Shown: in pieces, positions 27,085 to 34,806 of the stretch
How the letters are laid out: the number at the start of each line of letters is the position of its first letter
How positions within the stretch are numbered: the stretch's first letter is position 1
Source: Paenibacillus_AB hodogayensis
Lineage (GTDB): Bacteria; Bacillota; Bacilli; Paenibacillales; NBRC-103111
Assembly (NCBI RefSeq): GCF_039536325.1
Contig: NZ_BAAAYO010000001.1
Coordinates: forward strand, 310,001 to 374,000
Direction: 5' to 3'
DNA length: 64,000 nucleotides
Position numbers and translations under genes: made by a program
Notes under the pieces: model-generated
The model's database searches: none
Told to the model about the DNA's origin: nothing
Seen by the model: the letters and a program-made list of their open reading frames with translations, nothing else

Positions 27085-28428
27085 ATGCGTTCCTTAAAGA
27101 CCACCCTAATCTGTCTCGCGTTGAGTTCCGCCATGCTGACAGCCTGCGCCAAACCCGCGGCCAACGGTACCGCAAACGCGCCGACGCCCGCGCCAGCCGG
27201 CTCGGCCACGACAGAACCGGCCAAAAAAGACGAGAAGGTCGAGCTGACCTTCTACTATCCGATCGCCGTAGGCGGACCTCTTACCGCGACGATCGAAGGC
27301 ATGGCCCAAGAATTTACGAAGCTCCATCCGAACATTACCGTCAAGCCCGTCTACACCGGCAGCTATGCCGATACGACCGTCAAGACGCAGGCCGGAGTGC
27401 AGAGCAAAACGCCGCCGGATGTCGCCGTGCTGCTCTCCACGGAGCTGTTCAGCCTGCTCGATATGAACGCGATTGTCCCGCTTGACGATTTTATCGCCAA
27501 AGAGGGCAACAATTATTTGTCCGACTTCTACCCGTCCTTCATGGCCAACTCTCAAACCGGCGGCAAAACGTACAGCATCCCGTTCCAACGCAGCACGATC
27601 GTCCTGTACTACAACAAAGCTATGTTTAAAGCGGCCGGACTGGATCCGGAGAAGGCGCCGCAAACGTGGACCGAGATGCGCGACTACGCCAAGAAGCTGA
27701 CCAAAGACGGCGTATGGGGACTGGAAATACCGGTGTCCGGCTTCGCCTACTGGATGCTGCAGACGTTCGCCCTGCAAAACGGCAAAAACCTGATGACCGA
27801 GGACGGCAAAAAGGTCATGTTCAACACCCCGGAAAATATCGAAGGCCTGCAATACTGGTCCGATCTGGCAATGAAGGACAAAGTCATGCCTCAAGGCGTA
27901 ACCGAGTGGGGTACGGTCCCTTCCGACTTCCTCGAAGGCAAGACGGCGATGATGTATCACACGACCGGCAATTTGTCCAACGTCAAGAAAAATGCCAAGT
28001 TCGATTTCGGCGTCGGCTACCTGCCCAAAAACAAAAGCTTCGGCAGCCCGACAGGCGGCGGCAACTTCTATATTTTCAAGGATATCGACAAGAAAAAGCA
28101 GGAAGCGGCTTGGGAATTCGTCAAGTTCATGACCGAAACGGAGCGCGCCGCGCAATGGAGCATCGACACCGGCTACGTCGCCGTCAAGAAGTCGGCCTAC
28201 GAGACCGAGCGGATGAAAAAGTACGTCGCCGAATTCCCGCAAGCGCTCGTCGCCCGCGACCAGCTCCAGTACGCTTCGGCCGAGCTGTCGACGCATAACA
28301 ACGGCAAAGTAACCAAAGCGATCAGCGATCAGGTGCAAGCGGTGCTGACGGACGGCGCAACGCCGGCGGAAGCGCTCAAGAAAGCGCAGGAAGAAGCGGA
28401 TAAGGCGCTCGCGCCTTTCAACAAGTAA
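27085..28428 (+). CDS. UgpB-like solute-binding lipoprotein (glycerol phosphate / glycerophosphodiester)
   Basis: A 447-residue lipoprotein with lipobox LTAC (Cys21). It resembles the glycerol 3-phosphate-binding protein UgpB at several points: GMAQEFTKLHPNITVKPVYTG, the STIVLYYNKAMFKAAGLDPE stretch, TTGNLSNVKKNAKF-GVGYLP and the ending with repeated Ala/Glu helices. It differs from the three orphan binding proteins of the window, which form another group. AAGGGAG precedes the ATG. Two permease genes follow; no ATPase gene is present, so a shared MsmX/UgpC-type ATPase is expected. The ligand is inferred from similarity and from the upstream phosphodiesterase. Confidence 0.82.
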   Translation: MRSLKTTLICLALSSAMLTACAKPAANGTANAPTPAPAGSATTEPAKKDEKVELTFYYPIAVGGPLTATIEGMAQEFTKLHPNITVKPVYTGSYADTTVKTQAGVQSKTPPDVAVLLSTELFSLLDMNAIVPLDDFIAKEGNNYLSDFYPSFMANSQTGGKTYSIPFQRSTIVLYYNKAMFKAAGLDPEKAPQTWTEMRDYAKKLTKDGVWGLEIPVSGFAYWMLQTFALQNGKNLMTEDGKKVMFNTPENIEGLQYWSDLAMKDKVMPQGVTEWGTVPSDFLEGKTAMMYHTTGNLSNVKKNAKFDFGVGYLPKNKSFGSPTGGGNFYIFKDIDKKKQEAAWEFVKFMTETERAAQWSIDTGYVAVKKSAYETERMKKYVAEFPQALVARDQLQYASAELSTHNNGKVTKAISDQVQAVLTDGATPAEALKKAQEEADKALAPFNK

Positions 28429-28434
28429 CACTAC

Positions 28435-28509
28435 GCGGAAAGCCGGGGGCCGGGGCAGCCGCTGCGATCGTTTGCAGCCTGGCGCGCCTCCGCCCCCTCC
28501 TGCTTCCGC
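28435..28509 (+). other. Stable hairpin between binding-protein and permease genes
   Basis: GCGGAA-A-GC at 28435-28443 pairs with GCTTCCGC at 28502-28509, and the GC-rich flanks extend it. Stem-loops at this place commonly protect the binding-protein mRNA so that it is made in excess over the permeases. Confidence 0.5.
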
Positions 28510-28535
28510 ATCACGATAGCCAAGGGGGTTTCCCA

Positions 28536-29426
28536 GTGAACGTCAGAACGTTCGGGCGCTGGAAGTCGGGCTTGTTTGCCTGGCTGCTGCTGCTGCCCTC
28601 CCTGATCTTCCTGTTTCTGTTCACCTTTTATCCGATCTTCAAAACGGTCCGGCTCAGCTTCTATCAGGCGGATCTGGCTTCGCCCGAGCCTTTCTTTATC
28701 GGTCTCGACAATTATAGGGCGCTGCTCGCGGACGAAGTGTTCGCCAAAGTGATGATCAACAACCTGCTCTTTGCGCTCGGCACGGTGCCGACCTCGCTTG
28801 CTCTCGCCCTGCTGATGGCCGTCTTTGCCAACAAGGCGCTGCGCGGCACGGGCTTCATGCGTACGGCGTTTTTCTACCCGTCCATGGTGCCGATGATCGC
28901 GGTCGCCAACATCTGGCTGTTCATGTACACGCCCAAATACGGCCTGCTGAGCCGGGCGATGACCGCGCTCGGTATGAACGAGATCAACTGGCTGGGCTCC
29001 CCGACTTACGTCATGTGGGCCATGATCGCCATGATGATCTGGAAGGAAGCCGGTTATTTTATGATTTTTTATTTGGCCGGGCTGCAAAATATTTCGCCCG
29101 ATCTGTACGAATCCGCTCAGGTCGACGGGGTTGGCCGGTGGACGGTGTTCCGCAAAATTACTTTCCCGCTATTGATGCCGACGACGCTGTTTGTCTCGAT
29201 CGTGGCGCTGACGAATTCGTTCAAGCTGGTCGATCATCTGCTCGTCATGACGAAGGGCGGACCGAACAATGCCAGCAACCTGCTCTTGTATTATATCTAC
29301 GAATCGGCCTTCAGCTTCTGGGACCAAGGGATGGCGTCCACGCTCACCGTCGTGATGATCGCGGTGCTGCTGCTGTTCGCGGCGCTCAATTTCTTCGGGC
29401 TCGACAAGAAGATTCATTACAATTAA
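28536..29426 (+). CDS. ABC transporter permease, UgpA/MalF type
   Basis: A 296-residue inner-membrane permease with about six hydrophobic helices. LFLFTFYPIFKTVRLSF is the first helix, and YESAQVDGVGRWTVFRKITFPLL is the EAA loop that docks on the ATPase (E-S-A-Q-V-D-G). The GTG start follows AGGGGG by 8 nt. It lies between the binding-protein gene and the second permease gene; the heterodimer would form the channel of the importer. Confidence 0.9.
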   Translation: MNVRTFGRWKSGLFAWLLLLPSLIFLFLFTFYPIFKTVRLSFYQADLASPEPFFIGLDNYRALLADEVFAKVMINNLLFALGTVPTSLALALLMAVFANKALRGTGFMRTAFFYPSMVPMIAVANIWLFMYTPKYGLLSRAMTALGMNEINWLGSPTYVMWAMIAMMIWKEAGYFMIFYLAGLQNISPDLYESAQVDGVGRWTVFRKITFPLLMPTTLFVSIVALTNSFKLVDHLLVMTKGGPNNASNLLLYYIYESAFSFWDQGMASTLTVVMIAVLLLFAALNFFGLDKKIHYN

Positions 29427-29454
29427 CTCTCCCTACGGGAAGAAAGGCGTGCTT

Positions 29455-30267
29455 ATGCGGTTGAAATCGTGGAATATCGGCCGATGGCTGCTGCTTGCGC
29501 TTGCCGCGCTCTGGTTCGTCCCGCTGCTGTGGGTGGTGTTGACCGCCTTCCGGCCGAAGCAGCTTGCGCTGTCCCCTTCGTTCTCGCTTGATTTTACGTT
29601 CGACAACTTCGCGGTAGTGTGGGCGGCGGCTCCGTTCGCGCAATATTACGTCAACACCGTGCTGATCGTCGCGTGCGTGTTCGCCGTGCAGATGGTCACG
29701 GCCACGATGGCGGCGTTCGCGTTCGCCCGGGTCGAGTTCCGCTGGAAAAACATCGTGTTCCTGCTGTTTCTCGTACAGATCATGATCCCGGCAGACGTGC
29801 TCATCTTTCCCAACTACAACGTGCTCAAGGAGCTGTCGCTGCTGGATACGAAGCTCGGCATCATGATGCCCTACTTCGCTTCGGCTTTCGGCATATTCCT
29901 CCTGCGTCAAATGTTCAAGACGATTCCGCCGGAGCTTGACGAAGCGGCCCGCGTAGAAGGTTTTTCGAAATGGCAGATTATGTGGAAAATATATTTCCCC
30001 CTCGCCCGTCCGTCCTACATCGCCTTCGGACTCGTCTCCGTCAGCTACCACTGGAACAACTTCCTGTGGCCGCTTATCGTGACCAACTCCGTACAGAACC
30101 GTCCTCTGACCGTCGGACTCGCCATCTTCGCGCAGTCGTTCGAGATCGGGGCGCAGTGGACCGAGGTCAGCGCGGCGACGCTGCTCGTCATTACGCCGCT
30201 ACTGGTCACCTTCCTGCTTTTCCAAAGGCAGTTTATGAACAGCTTCATCCATTCCGGCATCAAATAA
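29455..30267 (+). CDS. ABC transporter permease, UgpE/MalG type
   Basis: A 270-residue permease with six predicted helices. PPELDEAARVEGFSKWQIMW is the EAA loop for ATPase docking. The ATG at 29455 is 7 nt from AGAAAGG; the in-frame GTG at 29449 would be too close. Final gene of the binding protein-permease-permease set, 28 bp after its partner. A weak terminator follows. Confidence 0.9.
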   Translation: MRLKSWNIGRWLLLALAALWFVPLLWVVLTAFRPKQLALSPSFSLDFTFDNFAVVWAAAPFAQYYVNTVLIVACVFAVQMVTATMAAFAFARVEFRWKNIVFLLFLVQIMIPADVLIFPNYNVLKELSLLDTKLGIMMPYFASAFGIFLLRQMFKTIPPELDEAARVEGFSKWQIMWKIYFPLARPSYIAFGLVSVSYHWNNFLWPLIVTNSVQNRPLTVGLAIFAQSFEIGAQWTEVSAATLLVITPLLVTFLLFQRQFMNSFIHSGIK

Positions 30268-30334
30268 ACGTACGTACGGCCCCTCCCGCTTGCGCCCTCC
30301 CGGACGAAGCGCGGAGGAAACCGCGCGGCGGACC

Positions 30335-30358
30335 AACGGCTGGCGATCCCGTTTTTTT
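30335..30358 (+). terminator. Weak intrinsic terminator after the importer genes
   Basis: AACGG at 30335-30339 pairs with CCGTT at 30349-30353 and runs into a T-tract; a GCGG-AGGAAA-CCGC hairpin lies just upstream. The stem is short. Confidence 0.45.
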
Positions 30359-30368
30359 ACATTTCCCC

Positions 30369-30397
30369 TTGACTTCCGTACCGTCGTTATATACAAT
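30369..30397 (+). promoter_or_regulatory. Sigma-A promoter of the riboswitch transcript
   Basis: TTGACT (30369-30374) and TACAAT (30392-30397) with a 17-bp spacer, each 5 of 6 to consensus, end just before the riboswitch aptamer. Confidence 0.8.
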
Positions 30398-30409
30398 TTC
30401 AGTACGCTT

Positions 30410-30539
30410 AATTTCCGATTATCGTAATCGGAAAGCGGGGGAACCACTCTTCAGGGGCGAATCAACGGTTTGCGTCAGGCAGACCGTCGTAGGGAACCAT
30501 CTTTCCCGAGTCCGACAGCTAACCTCGTCAGCAGCAGAT
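30410..30539 (+). promoter_or_regulatory. ydaO/yuaA-type riboswitch (cyclic di-AMP)
   Basis: The conserved blocks of this class occur in order: CGCTTAAT, a hairpin ending AAAGCGGGGGAACC, CAGGGGCGAATC, GTAGGG, then TCCGACAGCTAACCTCGT. Known members bind cyclic di-AMP and shut off genes for potassium uptake, osmolyte handling and wall hydrolases. A strong promoter lies upstream, and two terminator-like structures follow before a KamA-family gene. The end points are estimates from the conserved blocks. Confidence 0.92.
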
Positions 30540-30586
30540 GGGTCAATGCATATATCGCGATTTTGACCCGCTACCAGGGTCTTTTT
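30540..30586 (+). terminator. Riboswitch expression platform with competing hairpins
   Basis: GACCC at 30565-30569 pairs with GGGTC at 30577-30581 before TTTTT, a small terminator. GGGTCAA at 30540-30546 can instead pair with TTGACCC at 30563-30569, using the same arm, so it could act as an antiterminator. Confidence 0.6.
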
Positions 30587-30594
30587 CTGTCTTT

Positions 30595-30649
30595 AAAAGG
30601 CCCTAGCCTACAGGGGATATGCGCCCCTGGATGCTTGCGGGCTTTTTTT
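30595..30649 (+). terminator. Second terminator downstream of the riboswitch
   Basis: AAAAGGCCC at 30595-30603 pairs with GGGCTTTT from 30639 with a bulged G, enclosing a CAGGGG/CCCCTG hairpin, and ends in a run of seven Ts. About 160 nt separate it from the next start codon. Confidence 0.65.
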
Positions 30650-30812
30650 CGTCTTCATTAAATCCTTAAAATTCAAAATCATCCATTATTTATATTTTTA
30701 AATAGAGCGCTTTACCCTTCGAGTCGTCTGTCCGGTCCGCTTGAAACCGGAGACGGAACGGCGATTCGGCGGATCACATAGATCAAACCAGAGGAAATGG
30801 GAGGTATGCGCA

Positions 30813-31997
30813 TTGGCACAGCCGAAGTACATGACCGATATCGACAAATTGACGGAGATTCCGGAGACGGAACGGAAAAGGCTCAAGGCAATTACGGAGA
30901 AATTCGTATTTCGCGTCAACGACTATTACCTGAATTTGATCGACTGGACCGACCCGAACGATCCGATCCGCAAGCTGGTCATTCCGAACGAAGGGGAGTT
31001 GCAGGAGTACGGCCGCTGGGACGCTTCCGACGAGGATACGAACTACGTCGTGCCCGGGTGCCAGCACAAATACCGCACGACCGCTCTCTTGATCGTCTCC
31101 GAAGTGTGCGGCGCCTATTGCCGGTACTGCTTCCGCAAGCGTCTGTTTCGCAACGACGTCAAAGAGGCGCTGTCCGACGTGGAGCCCGGGCTGGAGTACA
31201 TCTCCCGACATCCGGAGATCAACAACGTGCTGCTTACCGGCGGCGACAGTCTCATTCTGGCTACTCCGAAGCTGCGTTCGATCTTCGAAAGACTGCGGGC
31301 GATGGAGCATGTGAAAATTATCCGGCTCGGCTCGAAGCTCCCGGTATTCAATCCGATGCGCATTTATGAGGATAAGGAGCTGCTTGCTACGATACGTGAA
31401 TTTTCCAGCGCGGAAAGGCGCATCTATGTCATGGCGCATATTAACCATCCGCGGGAAATTACGCCGGAGGCGAAGCGGGGCTTCGAGGCGCTGCACGAGG
31501 CCGGCGCCATCGTCGTCAATCAGACGCCGGTGCTGCGCGGCATCAACGACGATCCGGCCGTGCTGGGCGAGCTGCTGGACCAGCTGTCGTGGGCCGGCGT
31601 CACCCCGTATTATTTTTTCATCAACCGCCCGGTGGCCGGCAACCGCGATTTCGTCCTCACGCTGGAGGAAGCTTACCGGATCGTCGAGGAAGCGAAGGCC
31701 CGCACGTCCGGTCTCGGCAAGCGCGTCCGGCTGTCGATGAGCCACACCTCGGGCAAGATCGAGATATTGGCGATCGAGGACGGCAAAGCTTACTTGAAAT
31801 ATCATCAGTCGCGCGATAACCGGTATGGCACCTTCATGGCGCTCGACTGCCCGAAGGATGCTTCCTGGTTCGACGACCTGCCCGGCAACGAGCGGTACTG
31901 GGCGAAGCCGAAGAAAAAAACGGCCGACGTCGTTTCGGTCAACGAGCTGCCGGATATGCCCCAGCAGAGGGCACGCCGTCTTACCGCCCGCGGTTGA
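30813..31997 (+). CDS. KamA-family radical SAM aminomutase, probably not lysine-specific
   Basis: A 394-residue enzyme. CGAYCRYC (Cys99, Cys103, Cys106) is the radical SAM cluster motif; LTGGDSLIL is the family's GGD motif; Lys315 in HTSGK matches the PLP-binding lysine. Relative to lysine 2,3-aminomutase recalled from memory, the two aspartates that hold the lysine side chain are missing: the first position is Arg272, and the second is Ser308 when counted from the PLP lysine (His311 if shifted). The zinc-binding C-terminal Cys cluster is also absent. A positive residue suits an acidic substrate such as glutamate. The TTG start follows GGGAGG by 8 nt. Upstream lies a ydaO-type riboswitch. Confidence 0.82.
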   Translation: MAQPKYMTDIDKLTEIPETERKRLKAITEKFVFRVNDYYLNLIDWTDPNDPIRKLVIPNEGELQEYGRWDASDEDTNYVVPGCQHKYRTTALLIVSEVCGAYCRYCFRKRLFRNDVKEALSDVEPGLEYISRHPEINNVLLTGGDSLILATPKLRSIFERLRAMEHVKIIRLGSKLPVFNPMRIYEDKELLATIREFSSAERRIYVMAHINHPREITPEAKRGFEALHEAGAIVVNQTPVLRGINDDPAVLGELLDQLSWAGVTPYYFFINRPVAGNRDFVLTLEEAYRIVEEAKARTSGLGKRVRLSMSHTSGKIEILAIEDGKAYLKYHQSRDNRYGTFMALDCPKDASWFDDLPGNERYWAKPKKKTADVVSVNELPDMPQQRARRLTARG

Positions 31998-32085
31998 AGC
32001 CTCGCTCCGCAGAGTCTCCTCGCCCTGTCGCTCCGTGGCCTGTCGCATCGGCCCGAAACCGGGATATTGCACTACGCACCAAACG

Positions 32086-32122
32086 AAGCAGGCCATCGGA
32101 CACCGCCGACGGCCTGCTTTTC
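32086..32122. terminator. Bidirectional terminator between convergent genes
   Basis: AAGCAGGCCATCGG (32086-32099) pairs with CCGACGGCCTGCTTT (32106-32120) with an internal mismatch, with A- and T-runs outside. It lies between the aminomutase and permease genes. Confidence 0.8.
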
Positions 32123-32142
32123 TTTGATTCGTATTCTTCCCG

Positions 32143-33465
32143 TCACTCCGCGGCGTCCGTTTGCGGCGGAGCAGCCGACTTCGGGCGGCGCACGAACACA
32201 TTTTCCGCCACGACAGCCACTAGCACCCCCATCAACAGCCCGTTGCCGATCAGCGGCCGGATGAACGGCGGCAGCTCCAGGAACGCCTCCGCCGGCACGT
32301 TCATCAAGGATACGCCGAGCACGACCGGACCGGCCAGACGGGTTACCACCCCATTCGTCAGCGTCAGCTTCGACGCTGCTCGCAGAGCGGAGCCGAACAG
32401 CGGCCAATAGGCGACGAACAACACCGCCTGCGCCACGGTCATCGGCATCGCCGACAAATGCTCCCCGAGCGGGGGCACGAGTCCGATTACGATAAACATT
32501 GCCGCTCCGAGCAGGAACGGACCCCGTTTGAGCAGGCCCGTCGTTTGCAAGAAGCCGAGCGTCGAGGAGTATGGGGCATACGGCACAAGACCGAGCGCCC
32601 CGCCTGCGATCGTAAAGCCGCCGGTTACCATAAATCCGCTGCGGTACCGCTTCGCCTCCGAACGCCGTCCGTACAGCTCGTCGGCACCGCTCAAAGCGGC
32701 CAGATGATTCGAGCAATTCAGCAGGCCAGTCACGAGGGCAGTCAGGAAAATGCCCCATTCCATATGCGGCATGCCCCACGGGAACCAGCTTACAAATGAC
32801 GCTCCCGCCCCTCCTGCCGCGGCATTACTTCCACCCGGCTCGCCAAGCCATGCCGCGTACGCGATCCAGCCTGCGGCTATGCCGACGAGGACGGCATAGT
32901 TGCGCAGCGACCCTTTGCCCGCCTGCACGAGCAGTACGACCAACGCCGCCAGCATGGACAGGAGGAGCACCGGAACGGAGACGGGATGGCCGGGCGTATA
33001 GCCGAGCATGCCCTTGAAGAAGATGAGCGTCAACTGCAGCGCCAGCAAAAACAAATACACGCATGTCACGACCGGGCCAAACAAGCGGGCAAGCTTATGA
33101 CCGAATCCGGCCGCCCCGATGACAAACGTAAGCACGCCGGAGGCGATGAGGCCCAGCGCCAACGCCCCGCCCATCTCGCCAAGCGACAGTCCAAGCGACG
33201 GCGCGGAGCCGGCCATGCCGAGCAGCATCCCCCACCACATGCCCGAATGCCCTTCCATCAGCGGATAGCGATGGCCGATTAGTGCCTGCAGGGCGCTGGC
33301 CGCTCCCGTCAGCACGAACGCCCTCTGCATCGCCGCTGCCACCTCCGCATCCGGCAATTGGAATGCCGCTCCGATCGACAATGGAATAACAACGGTGTTG
33401 GCAAACATAAAAAACAACCACTGCAAGCCTCCAAGAAAGGTTGCAAGCGAAGCTGCGCGTTCCAT
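32143..33465 (-). CDS. NCS2-family nucleobase permease (uracil/xanthine type)
   Basis: A 440-residue membrane protein with about 12-14 hydrophobic segments. The start LGGLQWLFFMFANTVVIPL corresponds to the QH.(L/V)..F...V..P region of NCS2 carriers, with Trp in place of the usual His. The stretch YPLMEGHSGMWWG matches the conserved substrate region of the uracil/xanthine branch. It should import a nucleobase with a cation. GGAAGGG precedes the ATG by 9 nt. No purine riboswitch was found in the upstream sequence, which instead carries tandem repeats. Confidence 0.82.
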   Translation of the reverse strand: MERAASLATFLGGLQWLFFMFANTVVIPLSIGAAFQLPDAEVAAAMQRAFVLTGAASALQALIGHRYPLMEGHSGMWWGMLLGMAGSAPSLGLSLGEMGGALALGLIASGVLTFVIGAAGFGHKLARLFGPVVTCVYLFLLALQLTLIFFKGMLGYTPGHPVSVPVLLLSMLAALVVLLVQAGKGSLRNYAVLVGIAAGWIAYAAWLGEPGGSNAAAGGAGASFVSWFPWGMPHMEWGIFLTALVTGLLNCSNHLAALSGADELYGRRSEAKRYRSGFMVTGGFTIAGGALGLVPYAPYSSTLGFLQTTGLLKRGPFLLGAAMFIVIGLVPPLGEHLSAMPMTVAQAVLFVAYWPLFGSALRAASKLTLTNGVVTRLAGPVVLGVSLMNVPAEAFLELPPFIRPLIGNGLLMGVLVAVVAENVFVRRPKSAAPPQTDAAE

Positions 33466-33552
33466 AATGTCAAACCCTTCCTTTGCGCTGCGATTCGGGC
33501 CGATTTCCCTTTGCCCTTGAGAGTCTTACGCCATTATCGCACGAATCCGGTT

Positions 33553-33725
33553 GTTGTCCAAGCGGAACCGCGGTTGTCCAAGTGGAGCACGGTCCTCCAA
33601 GCGGAGCCGCGGTTGTCCACGCGGAGCCCGGTTGTCCACGCGGAGCCCGGTTGTCCACGCGGAGCCCGGTTGTCCACGCGGAGCCCGGTTGTCCACGCGG
33701 AGCCCGGTTGTCCACGCGGAGCCGT
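33553..33725. repeat. 19-bp tandem repeat array (9 units)
   Basis: Nine head-to-tail units of the type GTTGTCCACGCGGAGCCCG start at 33553, 33573, 33592, 33612, 33631, 33650, 33669, 33688 and 33707. The distal units are essentially identical and the first ones have drifted. Because 19 is not a multiple of 3, frames through it change every unit, so it is not coding. It lies upstream of the nucleobase permease gene. Confidence 0.95.
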
Positions 33726-33864
33726 CTAGACCGTCTCCAGCGACCCGCCGTTCCGGCAGGAGTGCAGTTGTGTCACCCGAGCGCCCTGGTTCACCCCGCC
33801 TCTGCCGGACTTGCAGCTACCGGCTTCTCGCCAAATAGTGGAAGAGCACGAACGCCGGAACGGG

Positions 33865-34650
33865 CCGCAAACCTCTCATAAGCCCGCTTCGCTCGCTCTG
33901 GACTGCCCGTTAATGCCAGAAGGAGCACTATTCCTGCAAAACGAGACTCTCTCGGAACAATTAAGGTTCTTTCGAACACTACCACACCACTCAAGCCCCC
34001 AAAAACCCGCCTCGCTCGCTCTGGACCGCTCGGTAATGCCAGAAGGAACACTATTCCTTTTAAACGAGACTCTCTCGGAACAATTAAGGTTCTTTCGAAC
34101 ACTACCAACCGCCGCAAGCCCCCAAAAACCTGCCTCGCTGGCTCTGGACCGCTCGGTAATGCCAGAAGGAACACTATTCCTGCTAAACGAGACTCTCTCG
34201 GAACAATTAAGGTTCTTTCGAACACTACCAACCGCCGCAAGCCCCCAAAAACCCGCCTCGCTGGCTCTGGACCGCTCGGTAATGCCAGAAGGAACACTAT
34301 TCCTGCTAAACGAGACTCTTTCGGAACAGATAAGGTTCTTTCGAACACTACCAACTGCCGCAGACCCCCAAAAACCCGCCTCGCTGGCTCTGGACCGCTC
34401 GGTAATGCCAGAAGGAACACTATTCCTGTAAAACGAGACTCTTTCGAAACAAATAAGGTTCTTTCGAACACTACCAACCGCCGCAAGCCACTAAAAACCC
34501 GCCTCGCTGGCTCTGAACCGCTCGGTAATACCAGAAGGAACACTATTCCTGCAAAACGAGACTCTTTCGGAACAAATAACGTTCTTTCGAACACTACCAA
34601 CCGCCGCAAACCTCTCAAAAACCCGCCTCGCCGGCTTCGAGCAGCTCTTT
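33865..34650. repeat. 123-bp direct tandem repeat array (six units plus a degenerate end)
   Basis: The landmark GCTCTG recurs with its end at 33900, 34023, 34146, 34269, 34392 and 34515, a period of exactly 123 bp, with a decayed seventh near 34636. Each unit contains ATGCCAGAAGGAACACTATT, AACGAGACTCT and GGTTCTTTCGAACACTACC, the last with a GTTC-TTTC-GAAC mini-hairpin. As 123 is divisible by 3, both strands stay open (41-residue repeats), but neither frame has a good ribosome site. No spacers are present, so it is not CRISPR. Confidence 0.95.
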
Positions 34651-34679
34651 ATGCCAAAAAGAAAACTTCTCTGTAGCGT

Positions 34680-34719
34680 AAAAAAAATGACACTCAAACC
34701 AGAACGGTTTGAATGTCAT
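34680..34719 (-). terminator. Intrinsic terminator of the corrinoid-binding gene pair
   Basis: ATGACACTCAAACC (34687-34700) pairs with GGTTTGAATGTCAT (34706-34719), one mismatch; on the minus strand it is followed by seven or more Ts. Confidence 0.85.
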
Positions 34720-34806
34720 CTTCGAGTTGAAAGACCCGTCTCAAGCCCCAAGGAAGTCTACACGTTGATTTCATCCTGAGGAAGCGCGAAGCAAAGCCCG
34801 ATTCGC

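Noticed and set aside
30813..31997. Annotation as lysine 2,3-aminomutase
   Set aside because: Both lysine-binding aspartates and the C-terminal Cys cluster of the classical enzyme are missing, so only the family name is used.
33466..33552. Purine riboswitch upstream of the nucleobase permease
   Set aside because: Searched by eye on the minus strand; none of the conserved purine-aptamer blocks is present.
33791..34618. Long minus-strand open frame with 41-residue repeats (and its plus-strand counterpart at 33811-34431)
   Set aside because: Open on both strands only because the 123-bp DNA repeat is a multiple of three; no convincing ribosome site, signal or domain. Treated as repeat DNA.
33553..34650. 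Possible CRISPR array
   Set aside because: The repeats are contiguous direct units of 19 and 123 bp with no unique spacers and no cas genes nearby.
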